Origin: Cacconaster sp045641345
GTDB lineage: Bacteria; Bacteroidota; Bacteroidia; Bacteroidales; UBA932
Reading direction: 5' to 3'
DNA: 64,000 nt
NCBI GenBank assembly: GCA_045641345.1
Contig: JAZUGR010000030.1
Location: 58,786 to 122,785 of the forward strand
Shown: positions 42,955-51,222 of the stretch, piece after piece
Position numbering within the stretch: the first letter of the stretch is position 1
Layout of the letters: every line of letters begins with the position of its first letter
Notes under the pieces: model-generated
The model's database searches: none
Seen by the model: the letters and a program-made list of their open reading frames with translations, nothing else
What the model was told of the DNA's origin: nothing
Made by a program: the position numbers and the translations under genes

Positions 42955-43375
42955 CCGGTGCGATCATTTGCCTGTAGCTGGGAATGTCGGCGGAGAATCC
43001 GTAGCGGCCTTCCTCAGCATTCCACTTGCAAAGATAGGTCAATTGTCCGTTGGTTATGAAAATATATTTCACTCCGAGCACCCTGTTGTAGCGGATGACC
43101 TGCTCAAGCACGTCCCGGCCCAGGCTCACCTCGGGAGCCTTGCACTCGACGAGGGCCACAGGGGAGAGGCCGCGGTCGAATACGACTATGTCGGCCCTGT
43201 ATTGCAAACCGTTGAACGTGAAGGGATACTCGCTTGCCATCAGAGAAAGGGGAACGCCCACCTCGGCCTCAAGCCACCTGATGAAGCCCTGCCTCACTTC
43301 CTCTTCGGGAGTCAGGGGCACGTTCTTCCTGCGGAGCGGGTCGAAAACATACGTCGGTGCGCCGGTTTGTCTCAT
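42938..43375 (-). CDS. Stand-alone type I restriction HsdR N-terminal domain protein
   Basis: About 145 residues. It matches the HSDR_N domain, a PD-(D/E)xK nuclease fold, with the core YRADIVVFDRGLSPVALVECKAP (Asp...Glu-x-Lys). No helicase, specificity or methylase gene accompanies it, so it is not a restriction system by itself; similar single-domain proteins occur near replication or tRNA genes in Bacteroidota. Start ATG 43375 is set by the -7 box TACTTTTG (43389-43382), six bases away. Confidence 0.85.
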   Translation of the reverse strand: MRQTGAPTYVFDPLRRKNVPLTPEEEVRQGFIRWLEAEVGVPLSLMASEYPFTFNGLQYRADIVVFDRGLSPVALVECKAPEVSLGRDVLEQVIRYNRVLGVKYIFITNGQLTYLCKWNAEEGRYGFSADIPSYRQMIAPDEERT

Positions 43376-43381
43376 CAAGCA

Positions 43382-43389
43382 CAAAAGTA
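43382..43389 (-). promoter_or_regulatory. -7 box TACTTTTG of the HsdR-N/cca pair
   Basis: Perfect consensus on the minus strand, six bases from the ATG. Confidence 0.55.
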
Positions 43390-43402
43390 CACAAAAAAAG
43401 AG

Positions 43403-43410
43403 TATATTTG
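43403..43410 (+). promoter_or_regulatory. -7 box TATATTTG of the SIMPL gene
   Basis: Perfect consensus, 29 nt before the ATG at 43440 and 13 bp from the divergent HsdR-N box. Confidence 0.55.
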
Positions 43411-43439
43411 TAAATTGACATTTTAGAACCTCTCTTGAT

Positions 43440-44141
43440 ATGAACAAGAACTTCCTTTGCCTTCCGGCCGCAATCTTCCTCGGATTGTCGATTCTCGGAA
43501 TCATGATTCCCGTAGCTGTAAGGCAATACTCCCGAAGTCAGCGCACCGTCGTCGTAAAGGGCCTCTGCGAACGCGAAGTGCCCGCCGACAAGGTGATCTG
43601 GCCGATAAAATACAAGATAGTCGGCAACGACCTCAAAGCAGTCTATTCCGAGATGGAGGCCAAGGATGCCGCAATACGCCGCTTCCTCACCGAAGGAGGT
43701 GTGAGCACGGAGGAAATCACCGCCGCAATGCCTTCGGTATCCGACAAATTCGCCCAGGAATACGGCTCCAACGACCGCACTTACCGCTACGTGGCCTCCC
43801 GCACCATAACCGTATGCTCAAAGGACGTGCCACGGGTGATGGCCCTGATGAGCCGCCAGATGGAACTCTTCAAGAGCGGCATATCTCCCGAGAACGACTG
43901 GGACAACAAGGCCGTATTCTCATTCGAGGGGCTCAACGACATCAAGCCGGAAATGATTCAGGAGGCAACCACCAATGCGAGGGAGGTCGCCCTGAAATTC
44001 GCGGCCGATTCGAAAAGTTCGCTCGGGAAGATAAAGCAGGCCAATCAGGGCACGTTCACCGTCGAGGACCGCGACTCCAATACCCCATCGATCAAAAAGG
44101 TGCGGGTGGTGACCAACGTAGTATATTATCTGTCAAACTGA
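43440..44141 (+). CDS. SIMPL-domain (DUF541) exported protein
   Basis: A 233-residue protein with one N-terminal membrane helix or uncleaved signal (about 7-27), then a SIMPL domain (VVVKGLCEREVPADKVIW, AIRRFLTEGGV, VASRTITV, NAREVALKFAADSKSSLGKI). Members form periplasmic assemblies of unclear role. One base separates it from the DUF4831 gene. Confidence 0.88.
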   Translation: MNKNFLCLPAAIFLGLSILGIMIPVAVRQYSRSQRTVVVKGLCEREVPADKVIWPIKYKIVGNDLKAVYSEMEAKDAAIRRFLTEGGVSTEEITAAMPSVSDKFAQEYGSNDRTYRYVASRTITVCSKDVPRVMALMSRQMELFKSGISPENDWDNKAVFSFEGLNDIKPEMIQEATTNAREVALKFAADSKSSLGKIKQANQGTFTVEDRDSNTPSIKKVRVVTNVVYYLSN

Positions 44142-44142
44142 T

Positions 44143-45192
44143 ATGAAACCTTACAAGACATTTGCGGCAGCGGCCGCACTCCTTTCATGCCTCGCGCTCA
44201 GGGCGCAGGGCGCATTCCCGGAGGGGATGACGGTCTATTCGCTCCCTTCGACGGTGATAAGGCTCGAAGTAACGGCCGTTTGCGAAACGTTCACCCCGGG
44301 CCCGTATGCCAGGTATGCACAGAAATATCTCGGATTCAAGGCTCCCTCGGCTGCAAGCGTAACGTGGTCGGTCAAGGAGGTCAGGCTCGCCGGCCTCGTG
44401 GAGGCCGATCTCAAGGAGCTGCATACGGTAAAGCTTTCGGCATCCGATGCATCGTCATCGGCATTGGTCAGAATGTCATCGCAGGGTCTCGTCGTTTTTG
44501 CCGACGGAAACAACTGCAACGGCTCTTTATGGAGATTCCCTTCGACAAGCGGCGGCAACGCATTCCTTGCCAAGGATATGGGTGAAAATCTGACCAGTGT
44601 CACCAACACCCTCTACAAAAGCGTCAAAACCGAAAACGGCTTTGACAAGGTGGCCGTCCAGCAGAGTGAAGTGGTTGAGAAATCCCTTGAAAAAAAGGCC
44701 GCGGAGGCAGCACAGCGCATATTCGACCTCCGCAAGAGCCGTATCCAGATAATAACCGGCGACACTGACGCCACTTTCAGCGGCGAGGCGCTCGGAGCCG
44801 CGATAGCCGAAATCGGGCTTTTGGAGCAGGAATACCTCAGCCTTTTCGTGGGCATCACCGAAACGTCGCAGCAGCAGATGTGCTTCGACGTCGTTCCCGT
44901 TCAGGGCAACGCCAAGCAGATGTACGTGGCGTTCCGCATATCCGACGAGGAGGGTCTGCTCCCCTCGGGCAGCGCATCGGGCCGTCCGGTAATCCTGTCG
45001 CTCGACGTGGAAAGCCTTCCGGAGGCGTCGGGCTCCGTGGAGGGCGACAGAAGGAAAGGCTCTTCCGGCCAGATGATACAATACAGGATTCCCGCCACCG
45101 CCACGGCGAAACTGCTTGACGGGCAAAAGATGCTGCTCTCCACGCGAATCCCGGTTTACCAACTTGGCACGAAGGTATCCATCCCCCTGTAA
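44143..45192 (+). CDS. DUF4831 family exported protein
   Basis: A 349-residue protein with a signal peptide (cleavage near LRAQG). The N-terminal GMTVYSLPSTVIRLEVTAV and YAQKYLG segments and the central AAQRIFDLRKSRIQIITGD are typical of the Bacteroidota DUF4831 family, whose function is unknown. Probably cotranscribed with the SIMPL gene. Confidence 0.85.
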   Translation: MKPYKTFAAAAALLSCLALRAQGAFPEGMTVYSLPSTVIRLEVTAVCETFTPGPYARYAQKYLGFKAPSAASVTWSVKEVRLAGLVEADLKELHTVKLSASDASSSALVRMSSQGLVVFADGNNCNGSLWRFPSTSGGNAFLAKDMGENLTSVTNTLYKSVKTENGFDKVAVQQSEVVEKSLEKKAAEAAQRIFDLRKSRIQIITGDTDATFSGEALGAAIAEIGLLEQEYLSLFVGITETSQQQMCFDVVPVQGNAKQMYVAFRISDEEGLLPSGSASGRPVILSLDVESLPEASGSVEGDRRKGSSGQMIQYRIPATATAKLLDGQKMLLSTRIPVYQLGTKVSIPL

Positions 45193-45225
45193 CATCACTG
45201 AAACATCAATCAAAAACAAGATAGT

Positions 45226-46689
45226 ATGACAATAAAGGAATTGACTCCGGTCTGCGTGTGGAAGAATTTCCATGCGCTCACCCAGATACCAAGGCCCTCC
45301 AAACACGAGGGCAAGGCCGTGGATTATCTGCTCAAGTTCGGAAAGAATCTGGGCCTCGAAACCTTCCGCGACGAGGTCGGCAACGTGATTGTCCGCTGCC
45401 CGGCCACCAAAGGGATGGAAAACCGCAAGGGAATCATCCTTCAGGCACATATCGATATGGTGCCGCAGAAAAACAGCGACAAGGTGCATGATTTCACCAA
45501 AGACCCCATCGAAACCCGTATCGTACACTTTGACGACGGCGACTGGGTATGTGCCAACGGCACCACCCTTGGAGCCGACGACGGGCTCGGATGCGCCGCA
45601 ATAATGGCGGTGCTCGAGTCGAAGGACATCGCACACGGGCCGATCGAAGCCCTCTTCACCATAGACGAAGAAACCGGAATGACCGGTGCGGTAGGTCTCA
45701 AGAAAGGGACTCTGAAGGGTGACATCCTGCTGAACCTCGACTCCGAAACCGAAGGAGAGCTCTACGTGGGATGTGCCGGAAGCCTCGACGGCACCGCACA
45801 GTTCAAATACAGGGAAGAGGATTTCCCCAAAGGATACAAGGCTTTCGCAGTCAACGTAACGGGGCTTCGCGGAGGGCACTCCGGAATGGAGATCAACGAG
45901 GGCCGCTGCAATGCCAACAAACTTCTGGCACGTACGCTTCTCCCCCTTGTCCGCGACATGAAATGCAAGCTGTCATCCATCGAAGGCGGCAATATGCGCA
46001 ATGCCATTCCGCGCGAGGCTTCGGCGATAATCGCAGTTCCAGCCGACTGTGTCGAAAAGGCCAGGGAAGCGGTTGTCAGGACCGATGCACTGGCACGCAG
46101 GGAATATGCCCGCATCGACCCCGCCGCATCGATAACCATAACCCCCGCGAAAGCCGGGAAGGTGATGGCCGGCAATGTTTCCCTCAAACTCGTCAGGGCG
46201 CTCCTGGCCTGCCCCGCAGGAGTTGACAGGATGAGTCTCGACGTCGAAGATCTCGTGGAGAGCTCCATCAATCTGGCGATCGTCAGGAGCGGCGAAGGTA
46301 AAATCAGCGTTCTCTGTATGATGCGGGCATCCACCGACAGCATCAAATATGCACTTGCAGAGTCGTTCAGAGCCGCCTTCGAGCTTGCCGGAGCCAAAGT
46401 CTCCCTCGGAGGTGAGCATCCCGGCTGGTCGCCGAACATGGATTCCGCCATCCTGAAAAAGATGAAGGAGAAATACAGGGAGCTCTACGGAGAGGAAGCT
46501 GCCGTGAAGGCAATCCACGCAGGGCTTGAATGCGGAATAATGGGGAGCACCTATCCCGAATGGGATATGATTTCCTGCGGCCCCACACTGAAGTCACCCC
46601 ATTCTCCCGACGAGCGCGCATTCATTCCATCGGTGGAGAAGTGGTGGAACTTCATAGTGGCCGTAATTTCAGACGCTCCCAAGAAATAA
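45226..46689 (+). CDS. pepD: Aminoacyl-histidine dipeptidase (PepD, M20C)
   Basis: Hydrolyses Xaa-His dipeptides such as carnosine. The 487-residue protein has the M20 zinc ligands QAHIDMVPQ, LGADDGLG and the catalytic-Glu motif TIDEETGMTGA, plus LDSETEGELYVGCAG and GGHSGMEIN of the lid domain. No signal peptide, so cytoplasmic. It follows the DUF4831 gene by 33 bp; no separate promoter is obvious. Confidence 0.95.
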   Translation: MTIKELTPVCVWKNFHALTQIPRPSKHEGKAVDYLLKFGKNLGLETFRDEVGNVIVRCPATKGMENRKGIILQAHIDMVPQKNSDKVHDFTKDPIETRIVHFDDGDWVCANGTTLGADDGLGCAAIMAVLESKDIAHGPIEALFTIDEETGMTGAVGLKKGTLKGDILLNLDSETEGELYVGCAGSLDGTAQFKYREEDFPKGYKAFAVNVTGLRGGHSGMEINEGRCNANKLLARTLLPLVRDMKCKLSSIEGGNMRNAIPREASAIIAVPADCVEKAREAVVRTDALARREYARIDPAASITITPAKAGKVMAGNVSLKLVRALLACPAGVDRMSLDVEDLVESSINLAIVRSGEGKISVLCMMRASTDSIKYALAESFRAAFELAGAKVSLGGEHPGWSPNMDSAILKKMKEKYRELYGEEAAVKAIHAGLECGIMGSTYPEWDMISCGPTLKSPHSPDERAFIPSVEKWWNFIVAVISDAPKK

Positions 46690-46720
46690 TTTGCAATCCA
46701 ATAATTTATAACTATCTTTG
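46690..46720 (+). promoter_or_regulatory. Complete promoter of rpsF-rpsR-rplI
   Basis: TTTG (46690-46693), 19-nt spacer, TATCTTTG (46713-46720). The -33 begins one base after the pepD stop. Confidence 0.75.
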
Positions 46721-46721
46721 C

Positions 46722-46748
46722 AGCCCTTTCGGAGAGTCCGGAAGGGCT
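46722..46748 (+). promoter_or_regulatory. 5'-terminal leader hairpin of rpsF (possible S6/S18 binding site)
   Basis: Stem AGCCCTT/AAGGGCT enclosing TCGGAGAGTCCGG, beginning right at the predicted transcription start. S6-S18 complexes autoregulate through a leader hairpin with a CCG element in several bacteria; the inner CCG here fits loosely. Confidence 0.4.
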
Positions 46749-46769
46749 TGTAATTAAAATTCAAACAAA

Positions 46770-47135
46770 ATGCTCAAACAGTACGAAACCGTTTTCATTG
46801 CAACTCCCGTTTTGTCTGACTCACAGATGAAGGAAGCGGTTGCCAAGTACACCGACCTTATCGCATCCAACGGCGGAGAAGTGGTGTATCAGGAAGACTG
46901 GGGTCTGAGGAAGCTGGCTTATCCCATCCAGAAGAAGACCACAGGATTCTATCATCTCATCGAATTCAAGGCTACGCCTGATTTCGTCAAGAATCTGGAA
47001 ATCCAGTACAAGCGCGACGAGCGCATCATCCGTTTCCAGACAGTGTCAATGGACAAGCACGCAATTGCGTATGCAGAACGCCGCCGTGCCAAGATCAACG
47101 AACCCAAGGCCGCTGCAGCCCCCGTTAACGAATAG
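46770..47135 (+). CDS. rpsF: 30S ribosomal protein S6
   Basis: A 121-residue ribosomal protein; ETVFIATPVLSD at the start, EDWGLRKLAYPIQKKTTGFY in the middle, Ala/Pro tail. It pairs with S18 in the 30S platform, and heads the rpsF-rpsR-rplI operon. No SD precedes its ATG. Confidence 0.97.
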   Translation: MLKQYETVFIATPVLSDSQMKEAVAKYTDLIASNGGEVVYQEDWGLRKLAYPIQKKTTGFYHLIEFKATPDFVKNLEIQYKRDERIIRFQTVSMDKHAIAYAERRRAKINEPKAAAAPVNE

Positions 47136-47138
47136 GAG
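47134..47138 (+). promoter_or_regulatory. Shine-Dalgarno AGGAG of rpsR
   Basis: AGGAG overlaps the rpsF TAG stop, with an 8-nt spacer to the rpsR ATG. SD sequences are rare in this phylum. Confidence 0.6.
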
Positions 47139-47146
47139 AATCCACA

Positions 47147-47413
47147 ATGGTACAGCACGATGACATTCGTTTTCTCAATCCTCCCGCAGTAGAGGTCAAG
47201 AAAAAGAAATATTGCCGTTTCAAGAAGGCCGGCATCAAGTATATCGACTACAAGGACGAGGAATTCCTCAAGAAGTTCCTCAACGAGCAGGGCAAGATCC
47301 TTCCCCGCCGCATCACCGGCACTTCGTTGAAGTTCCAGAAGAAAGTAGCTCAGGCAGTAAAGCGCGCAAGGCACCTTGCACTCCTGCCCTATGTAACCGA
47401 TTTGCTCAAATAA
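47147..47413 (+). CDS. rpsR: 30S ribosomal protein S18
   Basis: An 88-residue protein with KKKYCRFKKAGIKYIDYKD and the conserved ILPRRITGTSLKFQKKVAQAVKRARHLALLPY region. Partner of S6. In Bacteroidota ribosomes S18 and S6 with S21 have been reported to mask the anti-SD of 16S rRNA, which makes the SD ahead of this gene notable. The single Cys in YCRFKK is conserved. Confidence 0.97.
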   Translation: MVQHDDIRFLNPPAVEVKKKKYCRFKKAGIKYIDYKDEEFLKKFLNEQGKILPRRITGTSLKFQKKVAQAVKRARHLALLPYVTDLLK

Positions 47414-47418
47414 GGAGG
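47412..47418 (+). promoter_or_regulatory. Strong Shine-Dalgarno AAGGAGG of rplI
   Basis: AAGGAGG overlaps the rpsR stop codon and is 8 nt from the rplI ATG, the strongest SD seen in the window. Confidence 0.65.
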
Positions 47419-47426
47419 AGACGATT

Positions 47427-47882
47427 ATGGAAATCATTCTTAAACAGGACATCCACAACCTTGGATACAAGGACGACATCGTAACCGTCAAGGACGGATA
47501 CGGTTCCAATTATCTCATCCCTCAGGGTCTTGCCATTATGGCAACCGCCCAGGCCAAGAAGATTCATGCGGAGACCATGAAGCAGAGGGCACGCAAGGAG
47601 CAGAAGCTCCGCGACGATGCATCCGCTCTCGCAGCCAAACTCGAAGGAGCAACGGTAACGCTCAGCGCCAAGGTGAGCTCGAACGGCAAGGTATTCGGTT
47701 CGGTCAACAACATCCAGATTGCAGAAGCTCTCGCCAAGATGGGCCACGAGGTAGACCGCCGCAACATCACCATCAACGGCAGCGATACGCTCAAGGAAGT
47801 CGGCGAGTATGAGGCCACGGTAAAGTGCTACCGCGACATCAAGGCCACCGTAAAGGTAAACGTGGTTGCAGCCGAGGAATAA
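47427..47882 (+). CDS. rplI: 50S ribosomal protein L9
   Basis: A 151-residue two-domain protein: N-terminal domain MEIILKQDIHNLGYKDDIVTVKDGYGSNYLIPQGLA, a long connecting helix (about 42-75) and a C-terminal rRNA-binding domain (KVFGSVNNIQIAEAL). Last gene of the operon; a hairpin terminator follows. Confidence 0.97.
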   Translation: MEIILKQDIHNLGYKDDIVTVKDGYGSNYLIPQGLAIMATAQAKKIHAETMKQRARKEQKLRDDASALAAKLEGATVTLSAKVSSNGKVFGSVNNIQIAEALAKMGHEVDRRNITINGSDTLKEVGEYEATVKCYRDIKATVKVNVVAAEE

Positions 47883-47906
47883 GGCGCAGCATCCTTTCGA
47901 CATCAA

Positions 47907-47943
47907 TCGACTCCCGGAGTCCGGCAAGGGCTCCGGGAGTTGT
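47907..47943 (+). terminator. Terminator hairpin after rplI
   Basis: A GC-rich stem with a perfect core ACTCCCGGAG/CTCCGGGAGT, extendable with G-U pairs to about 15 bp. The downstream T-run is poor. Confidence 0.7.
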
Positions 47944-47973
47944 CGTAAAGGACAATCGTATTCCATTTTTTAT

Positions 47974-47981
47974 TACCTTTG
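47974..47981 (+). promoter_or_regulatory. -7 box TACCTTTG of the flippase operon
   Basis: Perfect consensus, six bases before the ATG at 47988. Confidence 0.6.
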
Positions 47982-47987
47982 TGTGTT

Positions 47988-49475
47988 ATGTCGAACCCTC
48001 TCAAACAACTTGCCGGAGAAACGGCGATATATGGCCTGAGCACCATTCTGGCCCGTATCGTAAACTTCCTTCTGGTCCCGCTCTACACGAGGGTGCTCCT
48101 CGAAGCCGACTATGGTGTGGTGACGGAGTTCATGGCCTACATAGCCATACTTCAGGTTGTCCTCTGTATGGGGCTCGAAACGGGATGCTTCAGATTCGCC
48201 AAAGGGGAGGGAGAGGACAACCGGAAGGTCTTCTCCAACGCATTCTTTATGGTCGTCGCCGTATGCTCCCTGTTTCTGGCGGGAACCTCCCTCTTCTCGG
48301 AGAGCATATCATCCTCTCTCGGATATGAAGGATTCGGCAAGGTGATAATCTACGTCGGGTCGATACTGATGCTCGACTGCACCACCTCGATAGTATTCGC
48401 CCGCCTGCGTTATCAGCACAAGGCGGTGAAGTTCGCACTGATAAAAACCGTCAAGATCCTCACGGAAGTGGGTGTCAACCTTGTATTGTACCTCATCCTT
48501 CCGCTGCGTCTCGCCTCCGGGCGGAATCTCTGGATGCTTGACTTTGTAAGCGCCTCTCCCGACTTCACCTATGCGATATTCGCCATCCTCATAAGCTGTC
48601 TGGTGTGCCTCGTCCTTCTGATTCCGGAGATAGCCTCCCTCAAATGGAATCCCGACAGCGAACTGCTCAAGCGTCTGCTCTCATACTCACTCCCTCTGAT
48701 GATAGCCGGGCTTCCGGGTGTGCTCAACGATTTCATCGACCGGGTGCTGATGCGTTTCATAAATGCCGACCCTATGATGTGGAGGGCCGACCTCGGAGTA
48801 TATCAGGCAGGCGTGAAGATAGCCGTAATAATGCAATTGTTCATCCAGATGTTCCGTTATGCGGCGGAGCCCTTCTTCTTCCAGCGCTCCTCCGAAAAGG
48901 GAAGCGGGGCCCTGTATGCCAGGGTAATGAACTGGTTCGTGGCGTTCTGTATGTTCGGATTCCTGTGCATAATGCTGTATATCGATGAGATAGGTCTCAT
49001 TCTTGGCCGCAACTTCCGGGGAGGTCTGTCGATAGCTCCGATTATGCTTCTGGCATACATATTCCTCGGAATGCTGTTCAATGTCAACATGTGGTACAAA
49101 CTCTCCGGCAAAACGGGATATGCGGTATGGATAACCCTTGCCGGGCTGGCCGTCACGATAGTCGTAAATGCCGTATGGATGCCGCGCCATTCATACCACG
49201 CAGCCGCGTGGGCCCATCTGGCAAGCTATGCGGCAATGCTGCTGATAAGCGCCCTGCTCGGGGCAAGGCATTACAGGATACCCTACTCCTGGCACGTGAT
49301 ACTGTCGACCATCGCCCTGGGGCTTGTCCTCTATGGCGTCTCGACCCGGTTGCCGGATATGGCCACGGGGCTCCGTCACGTTGTCAACGTGCTGATTGTA
49401 GCCATATATTCGGCAGGATGCGCCGTAATGATACGTTTCTGCGAAAAACACACAACGATATGCAAGTCAAGATAG
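47988..49475 (+). CDS. Oligosaccharide flippase (Wzx/MurJ-like, MOP superfamily)
   Basis: About 495 residues with 13-14 membrane helices. The start MSNPLKQLAGETAIYGLSTILARIVNFLLVPLYTRVL is the typical first helix pair of polysaccharide-biosynthesis flippases. It likely moves an undecaprenyl-linked glycan across the inner membrane; the dut-murF context would allow a cell-wall role but does not prove it. ATG 47988 is chosen over a TTG at 47979 that lies in the promoter. It overlaps dut by 16 bp. Confidence 0.9.
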   Translation: MSNPLKQLAGETAIYGLSTILARIVNFLLVPLYTRVLLEADYGVVTEFMAYIAILQVVLCMGLETGCFRFAKGEGEDNRKVFSNAFFMVVAVCSLFLAGTSLFSESISSSLGYEGFGKVIIYVGSILMLDCTTSIVFARLRYQHKAVKFALIKTVKILTEVGVNLVLYLILPLRLASGRNLWMLDFVSASPDFTYAIFAILISCLVCLVLLIPEIASLKWNPDSELLKRLLSYSLPLMIAGLPGVLNDFIDRVLMRFINADPMMWRADLGVYQAGVKIAVIMQLFIQMFRYAAEPFFFQRSSEKGSGALYARVMNWFVAFCMFGFLCIMLYIDEIGLILGRNFRGGLSIAPIMLLAYIFLGMLFNVNMWYKLSGKTGYAVWITLAGLAVTIVVNAVWMPRHSYHAAAWAHLASYAAMLLISALLGARHYRIPYSWHVILSTIALGLVLYGVSTRLPDMATGLRHVVNVLIVAIYSAGCAVMIRFCEKHTTICKSR

Positions 49476-49891
49476 TCAACAAGTCAAGGTTCCCCCTGCC
49501 CTCCTACGCCACTTCCCTTTCGGCCGGGATGGATCTGAAAGCCGACATCGACGAGGCGGTGGTGCTCGGTCCCCTGCAGAGGGCGATGATCCCCACCGGG
49601 CTTTTCATAGCGCTTCCGCGCGGAAGCGAGGCGCAGATCAGACCCCGCAGCGGTCTGGCAGCCAAAAATGGCATTACCGTCATCAACAGCCCCGGAACAA
49701 TCGATGCCGACTACAGGGGCGAGATAAAGGTTCTGCTGGTAAATCTGTCGGACGAGCCCTTCACCGTCAACCCTGGCGAAAGGATTGCCCAGATGGTGGT
49801 TGCACGCCACGAGCAGGTGGAGTGGGACGAGGTTGAGATTCTTGACGAAACGGTTCGCGGAGCCGGAGGATTCGGCTCTACGGGGAGATAG
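49460..49891 (+). CDS. dut: dUTP pyrophosphatase
   Basis: Hydrolyses dUTP to dUMP, keeping uracil out of DNA. All five trimeric dUTPase motifs are present in 143 residues: SAGMDL, RPRSGLAAKNGI, GTIDADYRGEI, RIAQMV and the C-terminal RGAGGFGSTG. The ATG lies inside the end of the flippase gene. Confidence 0.97.
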   Translation: MQVKIVNKSRFPLPSYATSLSAGMDLKADIDEAVVLGPLQRAMIPTGLFIALPRGSEAQIRPRSGLAAKNGITVINSPGTIDADYRGEIKVLLVNLSDEPFTVNPGERIAQMVVARHEQVEWDEVEILDETVRGAGGFGSTGR

Positions 49892-49894
49892 GAG
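49890..49894 (+). promoter_or_regulatory. Shine-Dalgarno AGGAG of murF
   Basis: AGGAG overlaps the dut TAG stop with an 8-nt spacer to the murF ATG, the same layout as at rpsR. Confidence 0.5.
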
Positions 49895-49902
49895 ATATAA
49901 CC

Positions 49903-51210
49903 ATGGAAATTTCTGAACTGTACGATCTTTACAGAAAATGCGGAAGCCTGACCACCGACAGCCGCAACATCACCCGTGGCGCAATGTTCTTCGCGCTCAA
50001 GGGAGAGAAGTTTGACGGCAATTCATTCGCCGCACAGGCGCTCGAGGCCGGAGCCCGATACGCCATAGTCGACAGGCCCACCCTGGCCGGAATGAAAGCC
50101 GGCAGAGGGGAGTGCATCCTGGTTGAGAACGTTCTTTCCACCTTGCAGGAGATTGCCCTATACCATCGCAGCCAGTTCGACATTCCCGTCCTCGGGATAA
50201 CCGGCACCAATGGCAAAACCACCACGAAGGAGCTGATTTCAGCAGTCCTTTCAAAGAAATACGTCACCGTAGCCACAAGGGACAACTTCAACAACGACAT
50301 AGGAGTCCCCCTCACCCTCCTGCGGATCGACGGCAGGACCCAGATTGCAGTGGTGGAGATGGGTGCCAGCGCTCCCGGAGAGATAGCCTCGCTCACCCGT
50401 CTTGTCCAGCCAACCTGCGGGCTGGTCACCAACGTAGGCAAGGCGCACATTCTGGGATTCGGCTCGCTGGAAGGTGTCAAGAAAACAAAGGGTGAACTTT
50501 ACAACTATCTCCGTCAGAGCGGAGGAGCCGTATTCTACAATGCCGACAGCGGGCATCTCACCGAGATGATAAACTCCAACAAGGGCATCGTGCCGCGTCC
50601 CTACGGAATAAAACTGCAGGGGGTGGAGATTCTCACCCCGACCGCCGAAAGCCCGTACCTTTCAATCCAGCTTCCCGACGGAGGGCCGAGGATCAGCACA
50701 AAGCTGGTAGGCGACTACAATGCCGACAACGTGATGGCCGCCCTTGCCGTGGGCTCCCATTTCGGCGTACCCACTGCCGATGCGGTCAGGGCAATCGAAG
50801 GATACCGCCCCTCGAATGACAGGTCGCAGATGGTCAAGACCTCCCGCAACACCTTGATAGTCGATACCTACAATGCGAACCCCACCAGTATGGAGGCTGC
50901 AATCCGCAATTTCAGCCGTATCGATTTCCAGAACAAGACACTGATACTCGGCGATATGCTCGAACTTGGCGTGGAATCCGCCGCAGAGCACTCACGCATT
51001 CTGGAAATGGCCATGGCCTTGAATGCAGACATCCTCCTCGTGGGAGAGGAATTCACCTCGGCCTGTGAAAAGGCCGGGTGTAACGCAAAATGTTTTGCCA
51101 CGTCCGACCTCCTCGCCGAAGAGCTCCGGAGAGATCCGCTGGAGGGGCGCTCCATCCTCATAAAAGGCTCCCACGGCATACATCTTGAAAAATTGCCCGA
51201 AGTACTTTAA
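49903..51210 (+). CDS. murF: UDP-MurNAc-tripeptide:D-Ala-D-Ala ligase
   Basis: Adds D-Ala-D-Ala to the peptidoglycan precursor in the cytoplasm. The ATP loop GITGTNGKTTTKELI (about residues 104-118), the VEMGASAPGEI motif, the central LVGDYNADNVMAALAV and the C-terminal YNANPTSMEAAI and KGSHGIHLE are all family features. Length 435 is normal. Confidence 0.96.
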   Translation: MEISELYDLYRKCGSLTTDSRNITRGAMFFALKGEKFDGNSFAAQALEAGARYAIVDRPTLAGMKAGRGECILVENVLSTLQEIALYHRSQFDIPVLGITGTNGKTTTKELISAVLSKKYVTVATRDNFNNDIGVPLTLLRIDGRTQIAVVEMGASAPGEIASLTRLVQPTCGLVTNVGKAHILGFGSLEGVKKTKGELYNYLRQSGGAVFYNADSGHLTEMINSNKGIVPRPYGIKLQGVEILTPTAESPYLSIQLPDGGPRISTKLVGDYNADNVMAALAVGSHFGVPTADAVRAIEGYRPSNDRSQMVKTSRNTLIVDTYNANPTSMEAAIRNFSRIDFQNKTLILGDMLELGVESAAEHSRILEMAMALNADILLVGEEFTSACEKAGCNAKCFATSDLLAEELRRDPLEGRSILIKGSHGIHLEKLPEVL

Positions 51211-51222
51211 GGAATCCAATCA

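Noticed and set aside
42938..43504. Type I restriction system at the HsdR-N gene
   Set aside because: Only the small nuclease-like domain is present; no hsdM, hsdS or helicase part is nearby.
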